A stretch of 64,000 nt of DNA from Collinsella sp. AK_207A (GTDB lineage Bacteria; Actinomycetota; Coriobacteriia; Coriobacteriales; Coriobacteriaceae), in contig NZ_CABWID010000001.1 in the NCBI RefSeq assembly GCF_902501965.1, positions 36,808 to 100,807 of the forward strand, given 5' to 3'. The notes beneath the pieces are model-generated. The model had not been told where the DNA came from. It did no database searches and saw only the letters and a list, made by a program, of their open reading frames with translations. Position numbers and translations under genes: made by a program. Positions 51,402-60,305 of the stretch are shown here, piece after piece (position 1 is the first letter of the stretch; each line of letters begins with the position of its first letter).

Positions 51402-51740
51402 ATGCTAACCAAGGAGACCCTTCCCGCTTGCCCCGTGGAGACCACGCTCGCGCTCATCACGAGCCGCTGGAAGGTGCTCGTCCTGCGCGACCTGCTCGGC
51501 CGCGGGACCATGCGCTTCGGCGAGCTCCAGCGCTCCGTGGGCAAGGTGTCGCAGAAGATGCTCACGCAAAGCCTACGCCAGATGGAGGCAGACGGCCTCG
51601 TCTGCCGCACCGTCTACGCCGAGGTGCCGCCTCGCGTGGAGTACTCGCTCACACCGCTCGGCGAGAGCATGCGGCCCGTGCTGGATGCCATGCTCGCCTG
51701 GGGCGAGAGCTACCAAGCGCGGGTGCGCGCAGAAGCGTAG
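51402..51740 (+). CDS. HxlR-family transcriptional regulator
   Basis: A 112-residue winged-helix regulator: CPVETTLALITSRWKVLVLRDLL, then MRFGELQRSVGKVSQKMLTQSLRQMEADGLVCRTVYAEVPPRVEYSLTPLG, the HxlR pattern with an N-terminal Cys (Cys10) that could sense redox or electrophiles. GGAGG precedes the ATG at 51402; two upstream start codons are weaker. It is divergent from the NAD(P)H-binding oxidoreductase, the usual target of such regulators. Confidence 0.92.
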   Translation: MLTKETLPACPVETTLALITSRWKVLVLRDLLGRGTMRFGELQRSVGKVSQKMLTQSLRQMEADGLVCRTVYAEVPPRVEYSLTPLGESMRPVLDAMLAWGESYQARVRAEA

Positions 51741-52049
51741 GCGAACGCATCGATCGCCTCGGGGTCGTGCAAGAGGCCCGAGCCCCTTCCCTTGTTGAAG
51801 ACCGTTCCCGAGGGACATCCCAGGTTGAGGTTGACCTCCCGGTAGCCCATATCCGCAAGCAGCCCCGCAGCATACACGAACTTGTCGGCGTCCTTCGTGA
51901 GCAGCTGCAGGATGACGTTGAGCCCGCGGTTGCACTCCGAATCGACCTCGCGAGCCGCGCGCCCACCGGATGTGGACCCCGCGCGCGGCGGCGCGACGAA
52001 CGGCGTCTAGTAGCGGTCGAGAGCTCCGAAGCATGCGGCGTGGACGCGC
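51738..52049 (-). pseudogene. tRNA-dihydrouridine synthase fragment with internal stop
   Basis: In one minus-strand frame: RRVHAACFGALDRY, a TAG, TPFVAPPRAGSTSGG, then EVDSECNRGLNVILQLLTKD, ADMGYREVNLNLGCPSGTVF, NKGRGSGLLHDPEAIDAFAY. This is the first third of a Dus enzyme, with the catalytic Cys in NLGCPS and the FMN-contacting TPFVAP. The frame is cut at the HxlR gene's 3' end and has one stop. It continues upstream directly into a GNAT fragment. Confidence 0.8.
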
Positions 52050-52304
52050 CGAGACGCGAGATTCCCCGCGCAATGCCCCGCCCAGATACAGGAAAGGCAC
52101 AGTTCATCGCGGCCATAGGCGATCATGGCACGCATCGCCTCAGTGGCGAAGCCCCTCCCCCAATACGGCCTACCGATTCAGTACCCGAGCTCGCGTTCCG
52201 AGTCGCCTTGAACGAAATCGCTGGATGAGCGGTCCTTGAACGCTATGGCACCGACGAGCGAACCGTCGCCCTTGAACGTCGCTGCATAGGAATTCAACAA
52301 TCAG
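52050..52304 (-). pseudogene. GNAT acetyltransferase fragment with internal stop
   Basis: In the same minus-strand frame as the Dus fragment: YAATFKGDGSLVGAIAFKDR, then ERELGY, a TGA where Trp is usual, IGRPYWGRGFATEAMRAMIA, then IWAGHCAGNLASRRV. This is the acetyl-CoA binding core (RGFATEA, Q/RxxGxG/A-like) of a RimJ/RimL-type GNAT. The GN-ASRRV end runs into Dus-type sequence without a break, so the two remnants are fused. Confidence 0.75.
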
Positions 52305-53540
52305 CTATAGAGTCCTCAACCGGTCGATGCCGCTCTCGAAACAGGATGCCATAGCGTCGATGGATGCCTTCGATATGCCGTTCGAAGAGGCGGCCTTCTG
52401 CCAGTCGGAGAGCACAAGCGCCATATCGCGGGCTACGCGCTTCGCCGCTCTGGCACTCACCCGGTAGTACTCGCATACCTCCAGACATGTTGACGGGTCC
52501 GCGCGAGCATCATCGAACCCAACCGCAGACGCAAGGTACTTCGACTGGTCTCCCTTTGAAGGGTTGACGTCAAATGCGGGAGACAGCCGCCACCCGTTGA
52601 CATCGCGAAGCAGCCCTTGGTTCCTCATGTGATTATCGGTATTGCCGATCGCGCAGGTGAAAAGCGCGCGCTTCCACAGCTCTGGGATGTCATCGTCCGG
52701 CGCGGCCCCCTCCTCTTCGAGGAACTCGACCAAGTCGAGGTACGAGTACCGCCCTCCGTCATTCCCCTGAATGGCGCTCAGTCCGCTCAGATAAGGCACC
52801 CGCGTGTCGCCTATACGGTCAAAGCGCTCCAATAGAAGAACTGACCTTCCGCTCACCCGGAGAAGCCTGGAGGCAGGCACCACGATTCCCGCTCGCTCCA
52901 TCAGCTGGAGCGACACGCGCTCCCACGCGCATACATCGTCAATCGCGCTCTCATCCACTTTGGGGAACTTCGCGATGCAAAGCGCGCCGCGCTCGCCACG
53001 CACAGAGGCTTTTGGGCGCGCGCCGCCGAGACTCGATCCCGCCGCCACCAAGTCACGCACGTCGGCATCCATGTCGGTCGCCGCAAGATCCGCCTCCTCG
53101 AGTAGCTGGAGCACGCTCACCTCGCGCGGCACCCCCTGGTTCGACGGCGCCAGTGCACGCAAGCCGTCGGGGCCCCAGATGCGCACGGCTCCCTGGCGCG
53201 TTTCGTCCCCCACACCAGCAAGCATGTCGCACTCGAAGAGCGAGCGGGCCGCCCTCCGCTCCCGAAGGGCTTCATTCCGCTCAGCACGCATAAGCAGGTT
53301 TCTCCCCCAGCGATCCGGCATGCAATCCTCGAACGCACGAAGGTCCCGAAGCCCCTCGGAATGGAAGCTACCGCGGGAGAGCGGCATATCCGGCGAGAGG
53401 GCGAAGGCCCCCGGATGCGCGAGGTAAGCCTCCGAATAGGAGAACGAGGCTGTCTCTGCTCCGTTACGGACATTCTGGAAGAGCCGGCCGGCCGGAACAT
53501 CCTCCCCCGCAATCTGAACCGTAACCAGTAGTTCCATCAA
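52305..53540 (-). CDS. hipA: HipA-family serine/threonine kinase toxin
   Basis: A 411-residue HipA-fold kinase. The N-terminal HipA_N-like part contains GRLFQNVRNGAETASFSYSEAYL. The kinase core has GSSLGGARPKA (P-loop-like), LLLERFDR, the catalytic IGNTDNHMRN (Asp in NTDNH) and LSPAFDVNP (metal-binding Asp). HipA kinases phosphorylate a tRNA synthetase, classically GltX, and cause persistence when unchecked. Its start overlaps the hipB stop by four bases (ATGA), so translation is coupled. Length is normal and no inactivating change is seen. Confidence 0.88.
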   Translation of the reverse strand: MMELLVTVQIAGEDVPAGRLFQNVRNGAETASFSYSEAYLAHPGAFALSPDMPLSRGSFHSEGLRDLRAFEDCMPDRWGRNLLMRAERNEALRERRAARSLFECDMLAGVGDETRQGAVRIWGPDGLRALAPSNQGVPREVSVLQLLEEADLAATDMDADVRDLVAAGSSLGGARPKASVRGERGALCIAKFPKVDESAIDDVCAWERVSLQLMERAGIVVPASRLLRVSGRSVLLLERFDRIGDTRVPYLSGLSAIQGNDGGRYSYLDLVEFLEEEGAAPDDDIPELWKRALFTCAIGNTDNHMRNQGLLRDVNGWRLSPAFDVNPSKGDQSKYLASAVGFDDARADPSTCLEVCEYYRVSARAAKRVARDMALVLSDWQKAASSNGISKASIDAMASCFESGIDRLRTL

Positions 53541-53836
53541 ATCCTCCTCACGCGCTTGGGAACGTCCTCCTCGGCACGGATGCGGCCGAGGGGCGTGTTG
53601 AGCGGGTCTGTCGAGGCGGTCACGCCGTCGAGAAACCCGAGGATACGCGCCACGCGCAGGAAGTTCTCGAGCGAGCCCTTGCCCTCGTTGAGGATGCGGC
53701 GCAGCGTGGGCACCGAGATGTTGGCGCGCTCGGCCAGAAGCTCCACCGTGATCCGCTGCTGCCGGCGAGCGAGCTCTAGGTTCGATGCGATGGTGCGCTC
53801 CGCGCGAGCGACTGGTATGGGTGTTCTTCCGGCCAT
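53537..53836 (-). CDS. hipB: HipB-like helix-turn-helix antitoxin/regulator
   Basis: A 99-residue XRE-type protein: QRITVELLAERANISVPTLRRILNEGKGSLENFLRVARIL is the HTH core. It is the upstream partner of hipA and overlaps its start by four bases. By family it binds the operator upstream and neutralises HipA. Inverted repeats consistent with its operator lie just upstream. Confidence 0.85.
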   Translation of the reverse strand: MAGRTPIPVARAERTIASNLELARRQQRITVELLAERANISVPTLRRILNEGKGSLENFLRVARILGFLDGVTASTDPLNTPLGRIRAEEDVPKRVRRI

Positions 53837-53848
53837 AGGACTTCTCTC

Positions 53849-53905
53849 ATAACAGAAATGATTTTTACTGTTGTATTAGGTTACCATAGCATTTCTTTCT
53901 GTTAT
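53849..53905. promoter_or_regulatory. hipBA operator/promoter inverted repeat
   Basis: ATAACAGAAA (53849-53858) and its complement TTTCTGTTAT (53896-53905) flank an AT-rich stretch just before the hipB start. This is a good candidate HipB binding pair covering the promoter. Confidence 0.65.
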
Positions 53906-54140
53906 TGATAGTACCTTCAGATATGGCACACCTTGGTTATCGAGAACCAGCTGCACGAGATCGCAGTCGAGAAGCCGAAGCTAGAGACGAGCAGAAAATC
54001 GTCCGAACATCCCTACTGGTCGATTGCCGTAGTTGCTAGTAGTCGATTTACAGCTTCTACTGGCTGATTTGCATTCATGGCATCGTTGCTCGCGGACAAT
54101 TGACGTACCCCCGTCCCTTCCGTCCCACGAGCCAAGTTGT
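53906..54140. other. non-coding stretch upstream of hipBA
   Basis: No gene seen. It may be the 3' side of degraded IS30 sequence, which becomes recognisable from about 54140. Confidence 0.4.
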
Positions 54141-54480
54141 CCAGCCGGGAAGCGCCCCGAGATAGCAATAACCCGCTCAAACTGCAGGCAGCCCGAGCGT
54201 GAAGGTAGCCAATCCAGCATGGGCTCGGGCAGGCGGGCCATCTTCTTGGCTATGGCGTCCCTCACCTGCCCGGCACCGTGCCCGAGCCGGTCCCTCGATT
54301 GGGCGCAGACGGCCTGGTATATGGCCTCGCGACAAGCGTCCATGGCGCCATTATCGGGGAGCCCGCGGCGAAGCCGGCCGGAGATCTGCTCGGGCGACCA
54401 ATGCGCGTCGAGCTCCTCCCGGACCGCGCGCCGCGGCCCCGGGTCGTCGGCCTTGCGCGGCGTCGGTCGCGATAGCGGCC
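54140..54480 (-). pseudogene. IS30-family transposase fragment
   Basis: The minus-strand frame reads RKADDPGPRRAVREELDAHW, SPEQISGRLRRGLPDNGAM, then CREAIYQAVCAQSRDRLGHG. This is the helix just before the IS30 DDE core (WSPEQISGRL...S.ETIYQ). The catalytic core is absent, so only the 5' part survives. It abuts a plus-strand IS21-like fragment. Confidence 0.7.
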
Positions 54481-54489
54481 TCTGGCGAG

Positions 54490-54770
54490 GCCCCGCTGCG
54501 GTCGCCTACGACGACCCGGTGAACCCGCGCGTGTACGACACAGCCATCGGGAGGTCGGTGTGACCATGGCGGTAAGGTCCAAGGCCGACGCGGGGCAGTT
54601 CCGCTCCAAGGCGAGGTCCATGTACTTCTCGAACGAGACGGTCGATTGGTTCCTCGAGAACTCCAGCGCGGCCCAGATGAGGTGCGTCGCCGACTTGCTC
54701 GAACGCGAGCTGTCGGACCGCGAGCGCAACAAGCGCGTGAGGCTGTTCAGGCGCGCGACCTTCGCCTCCC
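54490..54770 (+). pseudogene. IS21-like element fragment (end of istA, start of istB)
   Basis: Plus-strand frame AYDDPVNPRVYDTAIGRSV ends at a stop at about 54563 that overlaps the next frame. That frame starts MAVRSKADAGQFRSKARS, continues NETVDWFLENSSAAQMRCVA and DLLERELSDRERNKRVRLFR. The second is the N terminus of an IstB-type ATPase; the stop-start overlap is the usual IstA/IstB arrangement. No ATPase P-loop follows, so it is truncated. The assignment is from general pattern, not a close match. Confidence 0.5.
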
Positions 54771-54995
54771 AGCCGCAAGTCCCATGCCCCATGCCCGGCG
54801 GCCCGTCCCTCCCGGTCGCTCGGTACGCCTGCCGCCGTTTTCCCACAGCCTCGCGGCTGATGCCCGGGCGCCTTCGCCGTCGACTCGCAGCCGGCGCCCT
54901 CCTCGAGGGGGTCGGCCGCCCTCGCCCTGAGGGTCTCGTCGTATATGGTCAAGAAAGCCTCCCGTTTCTCGGACTTCACTTTCAAGTCCAAGAAA

Positions 54996-55031
54996 TGCAG
55001 TGAACCCCTATAGTGCAGTGAACCCCTATAG
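54996..55031. repeat. 18-bp tandem duplication at the IS3 left end
   Basis: TGCAGTGAACCCCTATAG occurs twice in tandem at 54996-55013 and 55014-55031. The second copy leads into the IS3 element. The copy at 63311 has only one unit. Confidence 0.85.
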
Positions 55032-55087
55032 TTGGACAGACAATGTTCTGCTTCTCCTATAGGGGTCTTCTGCGTTAGGGGGTTGAT

Positions 55088-55459
55088 TTGCTGAGCAAGG
55101 ATTACTCCGCTGAGTTCAAGCGGCGCTTTGCGGACAGGTACGCCGATGGCGCGACCATCACCGCGCTGCAACACGAGTTCGGTCTTACGAAGTCGACCGT
55201 GAAGCTTCGGAGGGAGAGGATCGACCAAGGCGGCGCCGGGGCCATAGACAGGCCGAGGAAGAACAACCGCTACCCCCAGGAGTTCAAGCTTCGCGTCGTG
55301 GAAGCCCATCTCCGCGGCGAGGGCGACTGCAAAGCCCTCGCCCTCGAGCATGGCGCGCGCAACGGCGCGCAGATACGGGACTGGGTGAAGCGGTACCGAG
55401 AGGGAGGCGAGGACGCCCTCGGCGTCCGTCCGCCGGGGCGAAGGAGGAAGGAGCCCGCG
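55088..55459 (+). pseudogene. IS-A OrfA, truncated
   Basis: The frame from 55088 encodes a helix-turn-helix IS3 OrfA: YSAEFKRRFADRYADGATIT, ALQHEFGLTKSTVKLRRERI, then a second HTH in YPQEFKLRVVEAHLRGEGDC. It is identical to the copy at 63385 except His for Tyr and Gly for Val. It stops being IS-A after RRRKEPA and continues in frame into IS-B. Confidence 0.8.
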
Positions 55460-55507
55460 GGTGAACTGCCTCCCATTTCTTGGACGCGAGAAATGGGAGG
55501 TTTTCTT

Positions 55508-56005
55508 ATGCGCATCGATCTCAGGGTGAAGCACGATGTCGAGACGAGGAGGCTGGCGGCCGAGCTCTTCGCGAATGGCTCGGGGCGCGCGGCGGCCGCA
55601 AAAAGGCTGTCCGTTCCGGAAGCGGCCGTGAGAAAATGGCAGCAGATATACCGCGCGTTCGGAAGCGAGGTGCTGCTGACCATGGATGGCAGTCAGGCCA
55701 GGTATACATACGAGCAGAAGCTCGCCGCCGCGAGGGCCGTCGTCGAAGACGGCATGGCGAAGCCCGCGGCGATGGCCGAGTTCGGCATCATGTCGATGAC
55801 GCCGCTCGACCGATGGTGCAGGCTCTACCGCGAGGGCGGGGCCGAGGCGCTCAGGCCCAAGCCGAAGGGCAGGCCCAGGGGCTCGAAGGCCAAGCCGCGC
55901 GGGCTCACCCGCGAGCAGGAGCTCGAGGAGCGCTGCCGAAGGCTCGAGACCGAGGTCGCGTACCTAAAAAAATTGCGCGCCCTGGTCGAGAGGGGCGGTC
56001 TCTGA
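55508..56005 (+). CDS. IS-B OrfA (IS3 family)
   Basis: A 165-residue OrfA from ATG 55508: two HTH regions (LAAELFANGSGRAAAAKRLS, LAAARAVVEDGMAKPAAMAE) and a leucine-zipper-like C terminus ELEERCRRLETEVAYLKKL. It is fused in frame to the truncated IS-A OrfA. A slippery A7 run (A AAA AAA) at 55966-55972 near its end would shift ribosomes by -1 into orfB, as is usual for IS3 elements. Confidence 0.75.
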   Translation: MRIDLRVKHDVETRRLAAELFANGSGRAAAAKRLSVPEAAVRKWQQIYRAFGSEVLLTMDGSQARYTYEQKLAAARAVVEDGMAKPAAMAEFGIMSMTPLDRWCRLYREGGAEALRPKPKGRPRGSKAKPRGLTREQELEERCRRLETEVAYLKKLRALVERGGL

Positions 56006-57055
56006 CCAGGGCGAGGGCCGAGGCGGTGGCCGCGCTGCGGTCGGACGGGCACGACCTGGGGCGCCTGCTTGCGTGCTCGGGGCTCGCGAGGTCCACGTAC
56101 TACTACGCGCTTGCGCACCCGGCCAGGCCGACCAGGCCGGAGCTGCGCGGGGCGGTCGCGGAGATCTTCTCGCGCACGCCGAACGGCTGCGGCCACCGGC
56201 AGGTGGCCATGTGCCTGCGCGCCGAGCTGGGCGCGCGCGTCGCCGACAAGACCGTGCTCAAGATGATGCAGGAGATGGGGATCCGCTGCGGCATCCGCCG
56301 CGAGACCGACTACCACAGGTACAACTCGTACAGGGGCGTCGTGGGCGAGGCCTTCGAGCGGCACAAGGGCCGTTACGGCTACCGGCGCATCGACCACGAG
56401 CTGCGAAAGAGCGGCATCGCCGTGAGCGAGAAGCGCGTGCTCCGCACCATGCGGAAGCTCGGACTTGCCGGAAAGGGCGCGACCCGGAAGCACCGCGTCC
56501 AGAAGAAGGTCGAGCCGGGAGGCCCCCGGCTGAACCCGGTGGAGCGCGCTTTCGCCGTAGGCGGGCGCAACAGGCTTCGGGTGGGCGGCATCACCTGCAT
56601 ACCCACAGGAGAGGGGCGGCTCTATCTCGCAGCCGTGATAGACGCCTTCTCCCGCAAGGTCGCGGGCCGGTCGATGTCCGAGCGCATCACCGAGAGGGTC
56701 GCGATCGACGCGATGGGGCAGGCGGTCGGCAGGGAGGGCCCGCCGGACGGCGGCGGCCTCGTCTTCCATGACGGCCAGGGCGCGCGGTACGTCTCGCGCT
56801 CCCTCCAACGGCGCCTGGGCTCGCATGGCATAGTCCAGTCGGTATCAAGGCCCGGCACGCCGCTGGACGACGCGGTGGCCGAGTCGTTCTTCAAGACGCT
56901 GAAAAGGGAATTGGTGGAAGAAAGGAGCTTATGGGACGAGGGACGAGGCCGAGCAGGACATCTTCAAGTACGTAGAGCCCTATTGCAATAGGGTGCGCAT
57001 GCATTCCGCCTTGGACTACATGTCTCCAGTGGAATACGGGCGGCAATACGCTTGA
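55967..57055 (+). pseudogene. chimeric IS3 OrfB with lost catalytic residues
   Basis: The -1 frame encodes an OrfB-like protein with two HTH_21-type modules: NGCGHRQVAMCLRAELGARV, then a second KGRYGYRRIDHELRKSGIAV, where one is normal. The DDE domain is damaged: RLRVGGITCIPT has Gly where the first Asp belongs, and FHDGQGARY replaces the usual FHSDRG. Only the last Glu (DDAVAESFFKTLK) remains. A frameshift at about 56935 separates the final part, DEAEQDIFKYVEPYCNRVRM to the stop at 57055. The element cannot transpose by itself. Confidence 0.8.
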
Positions 57056-57147
57056 GGGTCCTTAAAAGAAGGTCCAGTTTCTCCTTCCCACTCCAACTCC
57101 TAACCGGACCGAATGGTCCAACTATTCGTCCGCACCCCCCCTTTTTT

Positions 57148-57938
57148 TTACAAAAGCTCGCGATGTCTTTTTGTCCAAAGCGCGAAAGTGCCGTTCTCGA
57201 CGCATCTTCCGAAATCGTCGCACTCGCACCAGCAATCGGATCTTGCGATTGCAATCATCGAGGCCACGACCAGCTTCGCATCTGCTTTGGACACGTCCTG
57301 ATCCATGATCTGCTCGATATCGAGTTCCAACCCATGCTGCGTCAGAATATCGCTATAGCGCTTGTACTCAGGATATGCTTCCGCGAAGGCGTATACGTCG
57401 TGTAGAAAATCGCGCTTTATATCCTCTATGGTTTGCAGCCACTCCTCATGAAAACCGTCGTTAGCCTTACCGTCTTCGAGCCCTCGGTTGACCTCTTCGA
57501 CACTCGGCAGATTAAAAAAGCAGCATCGCGAGGCCTTCCATCTCGGTTGGTCCGTCGTAGGTCTCGCCGACCTCCGGTCTCATCTCCGCGCAGCTGAATT
57601 CGCCGCCCAAATACCTCAATAGCTTTTCGAAACCTTTGGGATATGCATTTGAGCCTCCGTGCGAGCTGTGTCCGTCGAAGAGGCTCCATTGTTCTCCGTC
57701 GAGCACTGGTGAATTGCAGTAGGTGAACCAATCGTTGCTGCCAAGGGCGGAGGAATGCCATGAGCGCATCAACTTGCGTTTTGTTCAATATCCCCTGGTT
57801 CTCTCTCTGCTCCAAAAGGCGCGACTGGCTGTGGCGGTAAGAGTAGGCCCCTCCGTCTTTGCTGATCTCGAAAGAGGAGTATCCCTGAGAAAATCCACTT
57901 ATGCTGAAGCTGAGCACGCCATCAGCGAATCCACGCAT
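57148..57938 (-). pseudogene. frameshifted hypothetical (DUF6508-like C terminus)
   Basis: Three minus-strand frames join into one protein-like reading. From ATG 57938 (GGAAGGATCG upstream): MRGFADGVLSFSISGFSQGY to DALMAFL. Then, shifted at about 57750, WFTYCNSPVLDGEQWSLFDG to EMEGLAMLLF. Then, shifted at the A6 run 57514-57519, NLPSVEEVNRGLEDGKANDG, DFLHDVYAFAEAYPEYKRYS, and ARSDCWCECDDFGRCVENGT to the stop at 57148. Removing one T from the T6 run restores the last join exactly. The C-terminal part resembles DUF6508. Function is unknown. Confidence 0.6.
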
Positions 57939-58044
57939 CGATCCTTCCGTTCTTTGGTTTCCCACTGCGTATATGCACTTGTATCAGAAATATGACCAGA
58001 AACACGATTGCCATCTCTGCTGCAATCTGCTGTTTTCTTTTCAT
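57922..58044 (-). CDS. small membrane peptide, doubtful
   Basis: A 40-residue frame: MKRKQQIAAEMAIVFLVIFL followed by IQVHIRSGKPKNGRIDAWIR. It has one membrane span after a basic start. No clear ribosome binding site precedes it, and its end overlaps the start of the frameshifted gene by 17 bases. It could be a leader peptide or noise. Confidence 0.3.
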   Translation of the reverse strand: MKRKQQIAAEMAIVFLVIFLIQVHIRSGKPKNGRIDAWIR

Positions 58045-58063
58045 GTTTGTAGTCGTCTAACTT

Positions 58064-58092
58064 AAAAAAGAGGCTGGGAATCTCCCAGCCTC
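58064..58092 (-). terminator. Rho-independent terminator of the adhesin gene
   Basis: On the minus strand GAGGCTGGGAGATTCCCAGCCTC (perfect stem, about 10 bp) is followed by TTTTTT. It lies 9 bases after the adhesin stop. Confidence 0.93.
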
Positions 58093-58100
58093 CTAATGGC

Positions 58101-60305
58101 CTATTTCATCTGTTTGCCGCGATAGTTGTTCTTTTTCGCAACGACCAGCGAACCAAGCAATCCTGCCAAAGACAGTCCCATCAGGGAAATCCACAGCGCC
58201 GAATTCATCGGATCACCTGTCTGGGGTAATTGAGCCTGCGCACCGGGGCTGCTCGGCACATCCGGCTTGCTCGGCTGGTTCGGTGTGACAGGGGCTTCCG
58301 GCTTGCTCGGCACATCCGGCGTGCTCGGCTGGTTAGGAGTTTCGCTATCCTTGGTCCACTTACCATACAGAACGGTGTCCGTGTTCAGAACCGTACCGTC
58401 CGCATACGGAAGCGTACACCGTTCATCCGTGTACCAGCCATCAAAGCTGTAGCCCTGCTGAGACTTCTGCTGTGCCTTCGCCGTATAGGCTGCCCCGTTA
58501 CGGATATAGTCATTCGCGGGGGGTGCTACATCGGTAGGATTATCTGTGCTGACCCACTGATACCGGATCTTGGCGGCCGATACATAGGTCATCCAGTCGG
58601 TCTTTCCTGCCCCCTTGCTCTGTCCAATGACCAGGCCCTTCGGCATTTTCCAGCTCGGGACGAAAACACCGTCCGCATCGGCCGTCGCTGCCGCAGCTTC
58701 ACCGCCTGCGTCCGTCGTATAACGAACAAGCTGCGTACCAATTTCTGTATCCTCTACCGTGCGATCCTCGCTGTGGATCTGAATCGGTTTTGCGGTGCTC
58801 GCGCCCGTATACGGGGAGATCACATTGATATAACGGCCTTCCTTGGGAATACTGCTGCCCTGTACCAGGTAGACATCATTGTTCGTGCTGACCTCAGCAT
58901 CGTCTCCCAGATTGAAGGCAGTTCCTACATAAACACCGTCACCTTTGGCCGCACGTCTCTTTGTCTCAGTCAGGGAGTTGTTGTTGTTCTTGATGACGCC
59001 GCCCGTCATGGTATAGGTACCACCGCAGACGCCGCCGCCTACGTTTGCAACATTGTTTTCAATAGAACCGCCAGTTTGTTTAGCAGCGGATGATGGCCAC
59101 AAGTATACGCCGCCACCCTGCGAGGCCTTGTTTTTGGAAATCGTACCGCCGGAAATCGTTACATTCGTTGCATCATACAGAAAAACGCCGCCGCCGTAGT
59201 TTTGAGCGCTGTTTCCTGTTAGCGTACCGTCCTTGATATTCAGCTCAGTTACGCCGAAGAAGGCTGCGACTGCGCCGCCGCTTCCCCCTGTAACCTTATT
59301 GCCGGAAATATCGCCGTTGTTAATATTGATTGTGATTTTCTGACCTTGCTGGGGGAAGGTGAGAACACCTCCGCCGTAATCAAGCGCCGTGTTCTCCCTA
59401 ATGCTGCCTCCGTTCATTTCAAAAGAAGCCGGTGCAGGCTTAAACAAGGTATCTCCGCCGCTTGCGTTGGCATAGTCTGCAACATAAACGCCGGCGCCGT
59501 AGCTGCCCTGACCGGATGTCCGGTAGGTGCTATTGTTGGAAATCGTGCCACCGTTCATAACCATCGTTGAGCCGATGACTGCGACACCGCCACCGCCGTT
59601 TGCCGTATTGCCGCTGATCTCGCCGCCGTTCATGGTGAAGGTACTGCGGTTGCCGATCAGAACGCCGCCGCCCAATTCGTAGTTGTAGTTTGTATTATTA
59701 CGAATGGTCGCGCCGTCCTCCATTGTTATGTTGACGCCGTTATTCGCAAAAATGCCGGACCCAAACTGAGCTGCCCTGTTGTTTTGTAAAATAGCGCCGC
59801 TCTTCAGTACGATGGTGCCACCGTTTGCCGCCTTGATGATCGAGTCGGTCTCCGCGGCGTGCGTTGCATCCGCAGCGTACTCCGCACCATCAATCACAAT
59901 GTTACTCAGTGTCAGTGAGGCGGACGCATCGGCGAGTTCGATTATATAGCCGCCGAACCCATAGCGGTGCAGTGTCTTTCCGCCAAGATCCCAAACTTCT
60001 GTCCCCGCGACCTCATAACAAGATGAAAGGCAAATATCTTTGATATTTTTTTCGTTTGCAAGCGCGTTTGCCTTTTCGATCGTCTTTACAGCAGTCGTTT
60101 TGCTCAGTCCGTCATTTTCATCTGCGCCATGCTGTTGGTCGAGATAAATGGCAGCTTCCGGAGTGGTCGAGTCACCTGCCCCCCCCGTGCTCTTTCCGGC
60201 AGTCGCAAATGCGGCAACCGGGAATATGGTCATGAGCAAACTCAGTGCCAACAACCACGGCATTACTTTCCTTTTCACATCAAATGCTTCTCTTCGCTTT
60301 TTCAT
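58101..60305 (-). CDS. sortase-anchored beta-helix adhesin with InlB-type repeat
   Basis: A 734-residue surface protein. The signal peptide runs to about residue 35 (WLLALSLLMTIFPVAAFA). The body, about 60-500, is a long run of beta-helix turns with NNxA...GGGV and MxGGxIxxN patterns (for example GGGVLIGNRSTFTMNGGEIS), the Pectate-lyase-like/polymorphic-outer-membrane-like fold. Then an InlB B-repeat-like segment, GYSFDGWYTDERCTLPYADG, a Pro/Ser/Thr/Lys-rich wall spacer with repeated PSKPxxP units, and LPQTGD with a C-terminal span. Its codon use is more AT-rich than neighbouring core genes, so it is probably acquired. It is the main cargo gene between the two IS3 copies. Confidence 0.88.
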   Translation of the reverse strand: MKKRREAFDVKRKVMPWLLALSLLMTIFPVAAFATAGKSTGGAGDSTTPEAAIYLDQQHGADENDGLSKTTAVKTIEKANALANEKNIKDICLSSCYEVAGTEVWDLGGKTLHRYGFGGYIIELADASASLTLSNIVIDGAEYAADATHAAETDSIIKAANGGTIVLKSGAILQNNRAAQFGSGIFANNGVNITMEDGATIRNNTNYNYELGGGVLIGNRSTFTMNGGEISGNTANGGGGVAVIGSTMVMNGGTISNNSTYRTSGQGSYGAGVYVADYANASGGDTLFKPAPASFEMNGGSIRENTALDYGGGVLTFPQQGQKITININNGDISGNKVTGGSGGAVAAFFGVTELNIKDGTLTGNSAQNYGGGVFLYDATNVTISGGTISKNKASQGGGVYLWPSSAAKQTGGSIENNVANVGGGVCGGTYTMTGGVIKNNNNSLTETKRRAAKGDGVYVGTAFNLGDDAEVSTNNDVYLVQGSSIPKEGRYINVISPYTGASTAKPIQIHSEDRTVEDTEIGTQLVRYTTDAGGEAAAATADADGVFVPSWKMPKGLVIGQSKGAGKTDWMTYVSAAKIRYQWVSTDNPTDVAPPANDYIRNGAAYTAKAQQKSQQGYSFDGWYTDERCTLPYADGTVLNTDTVLYGKWTKDSETPNQPSTPDVPSKPEAPVTPNQPSKPDVPSSPGAQAQLPQTGDPMNSALWISLMGLSLAGLLGSLVVAKKNNYRGKQMK

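Larger units (their letters stand above)
55014..57126 (+). mobile_element. chimeric IS3-family element (IS-A interrupted by IS-B)
   Basis: The left 446 bases (55014-55459) match the IS copy at 63311 almost base for base. At 55461 a second IS3 end, TGAACTGCCTCCCATTTC, begins, with its own orfA and the first part of its orfB. Near 56350 the sequence switches to another orfB, probably that of IS-A, whose 3' end and inverted-repeat remnant GGTCCAACTAT lie near 57055-57126. The whole looks like IS-B inserted into IS-A followed by an in-frame deletion. Confidence 0.75.

Noticed and set aside
58230..59093. 287-residue plus-strand frame opposite the adhesin
   Set aside because: Arg/Ile/Ala-biased shadow of repetitive beta-helix codons; the adhesin has signal peptide, repeats and LPQTGD.
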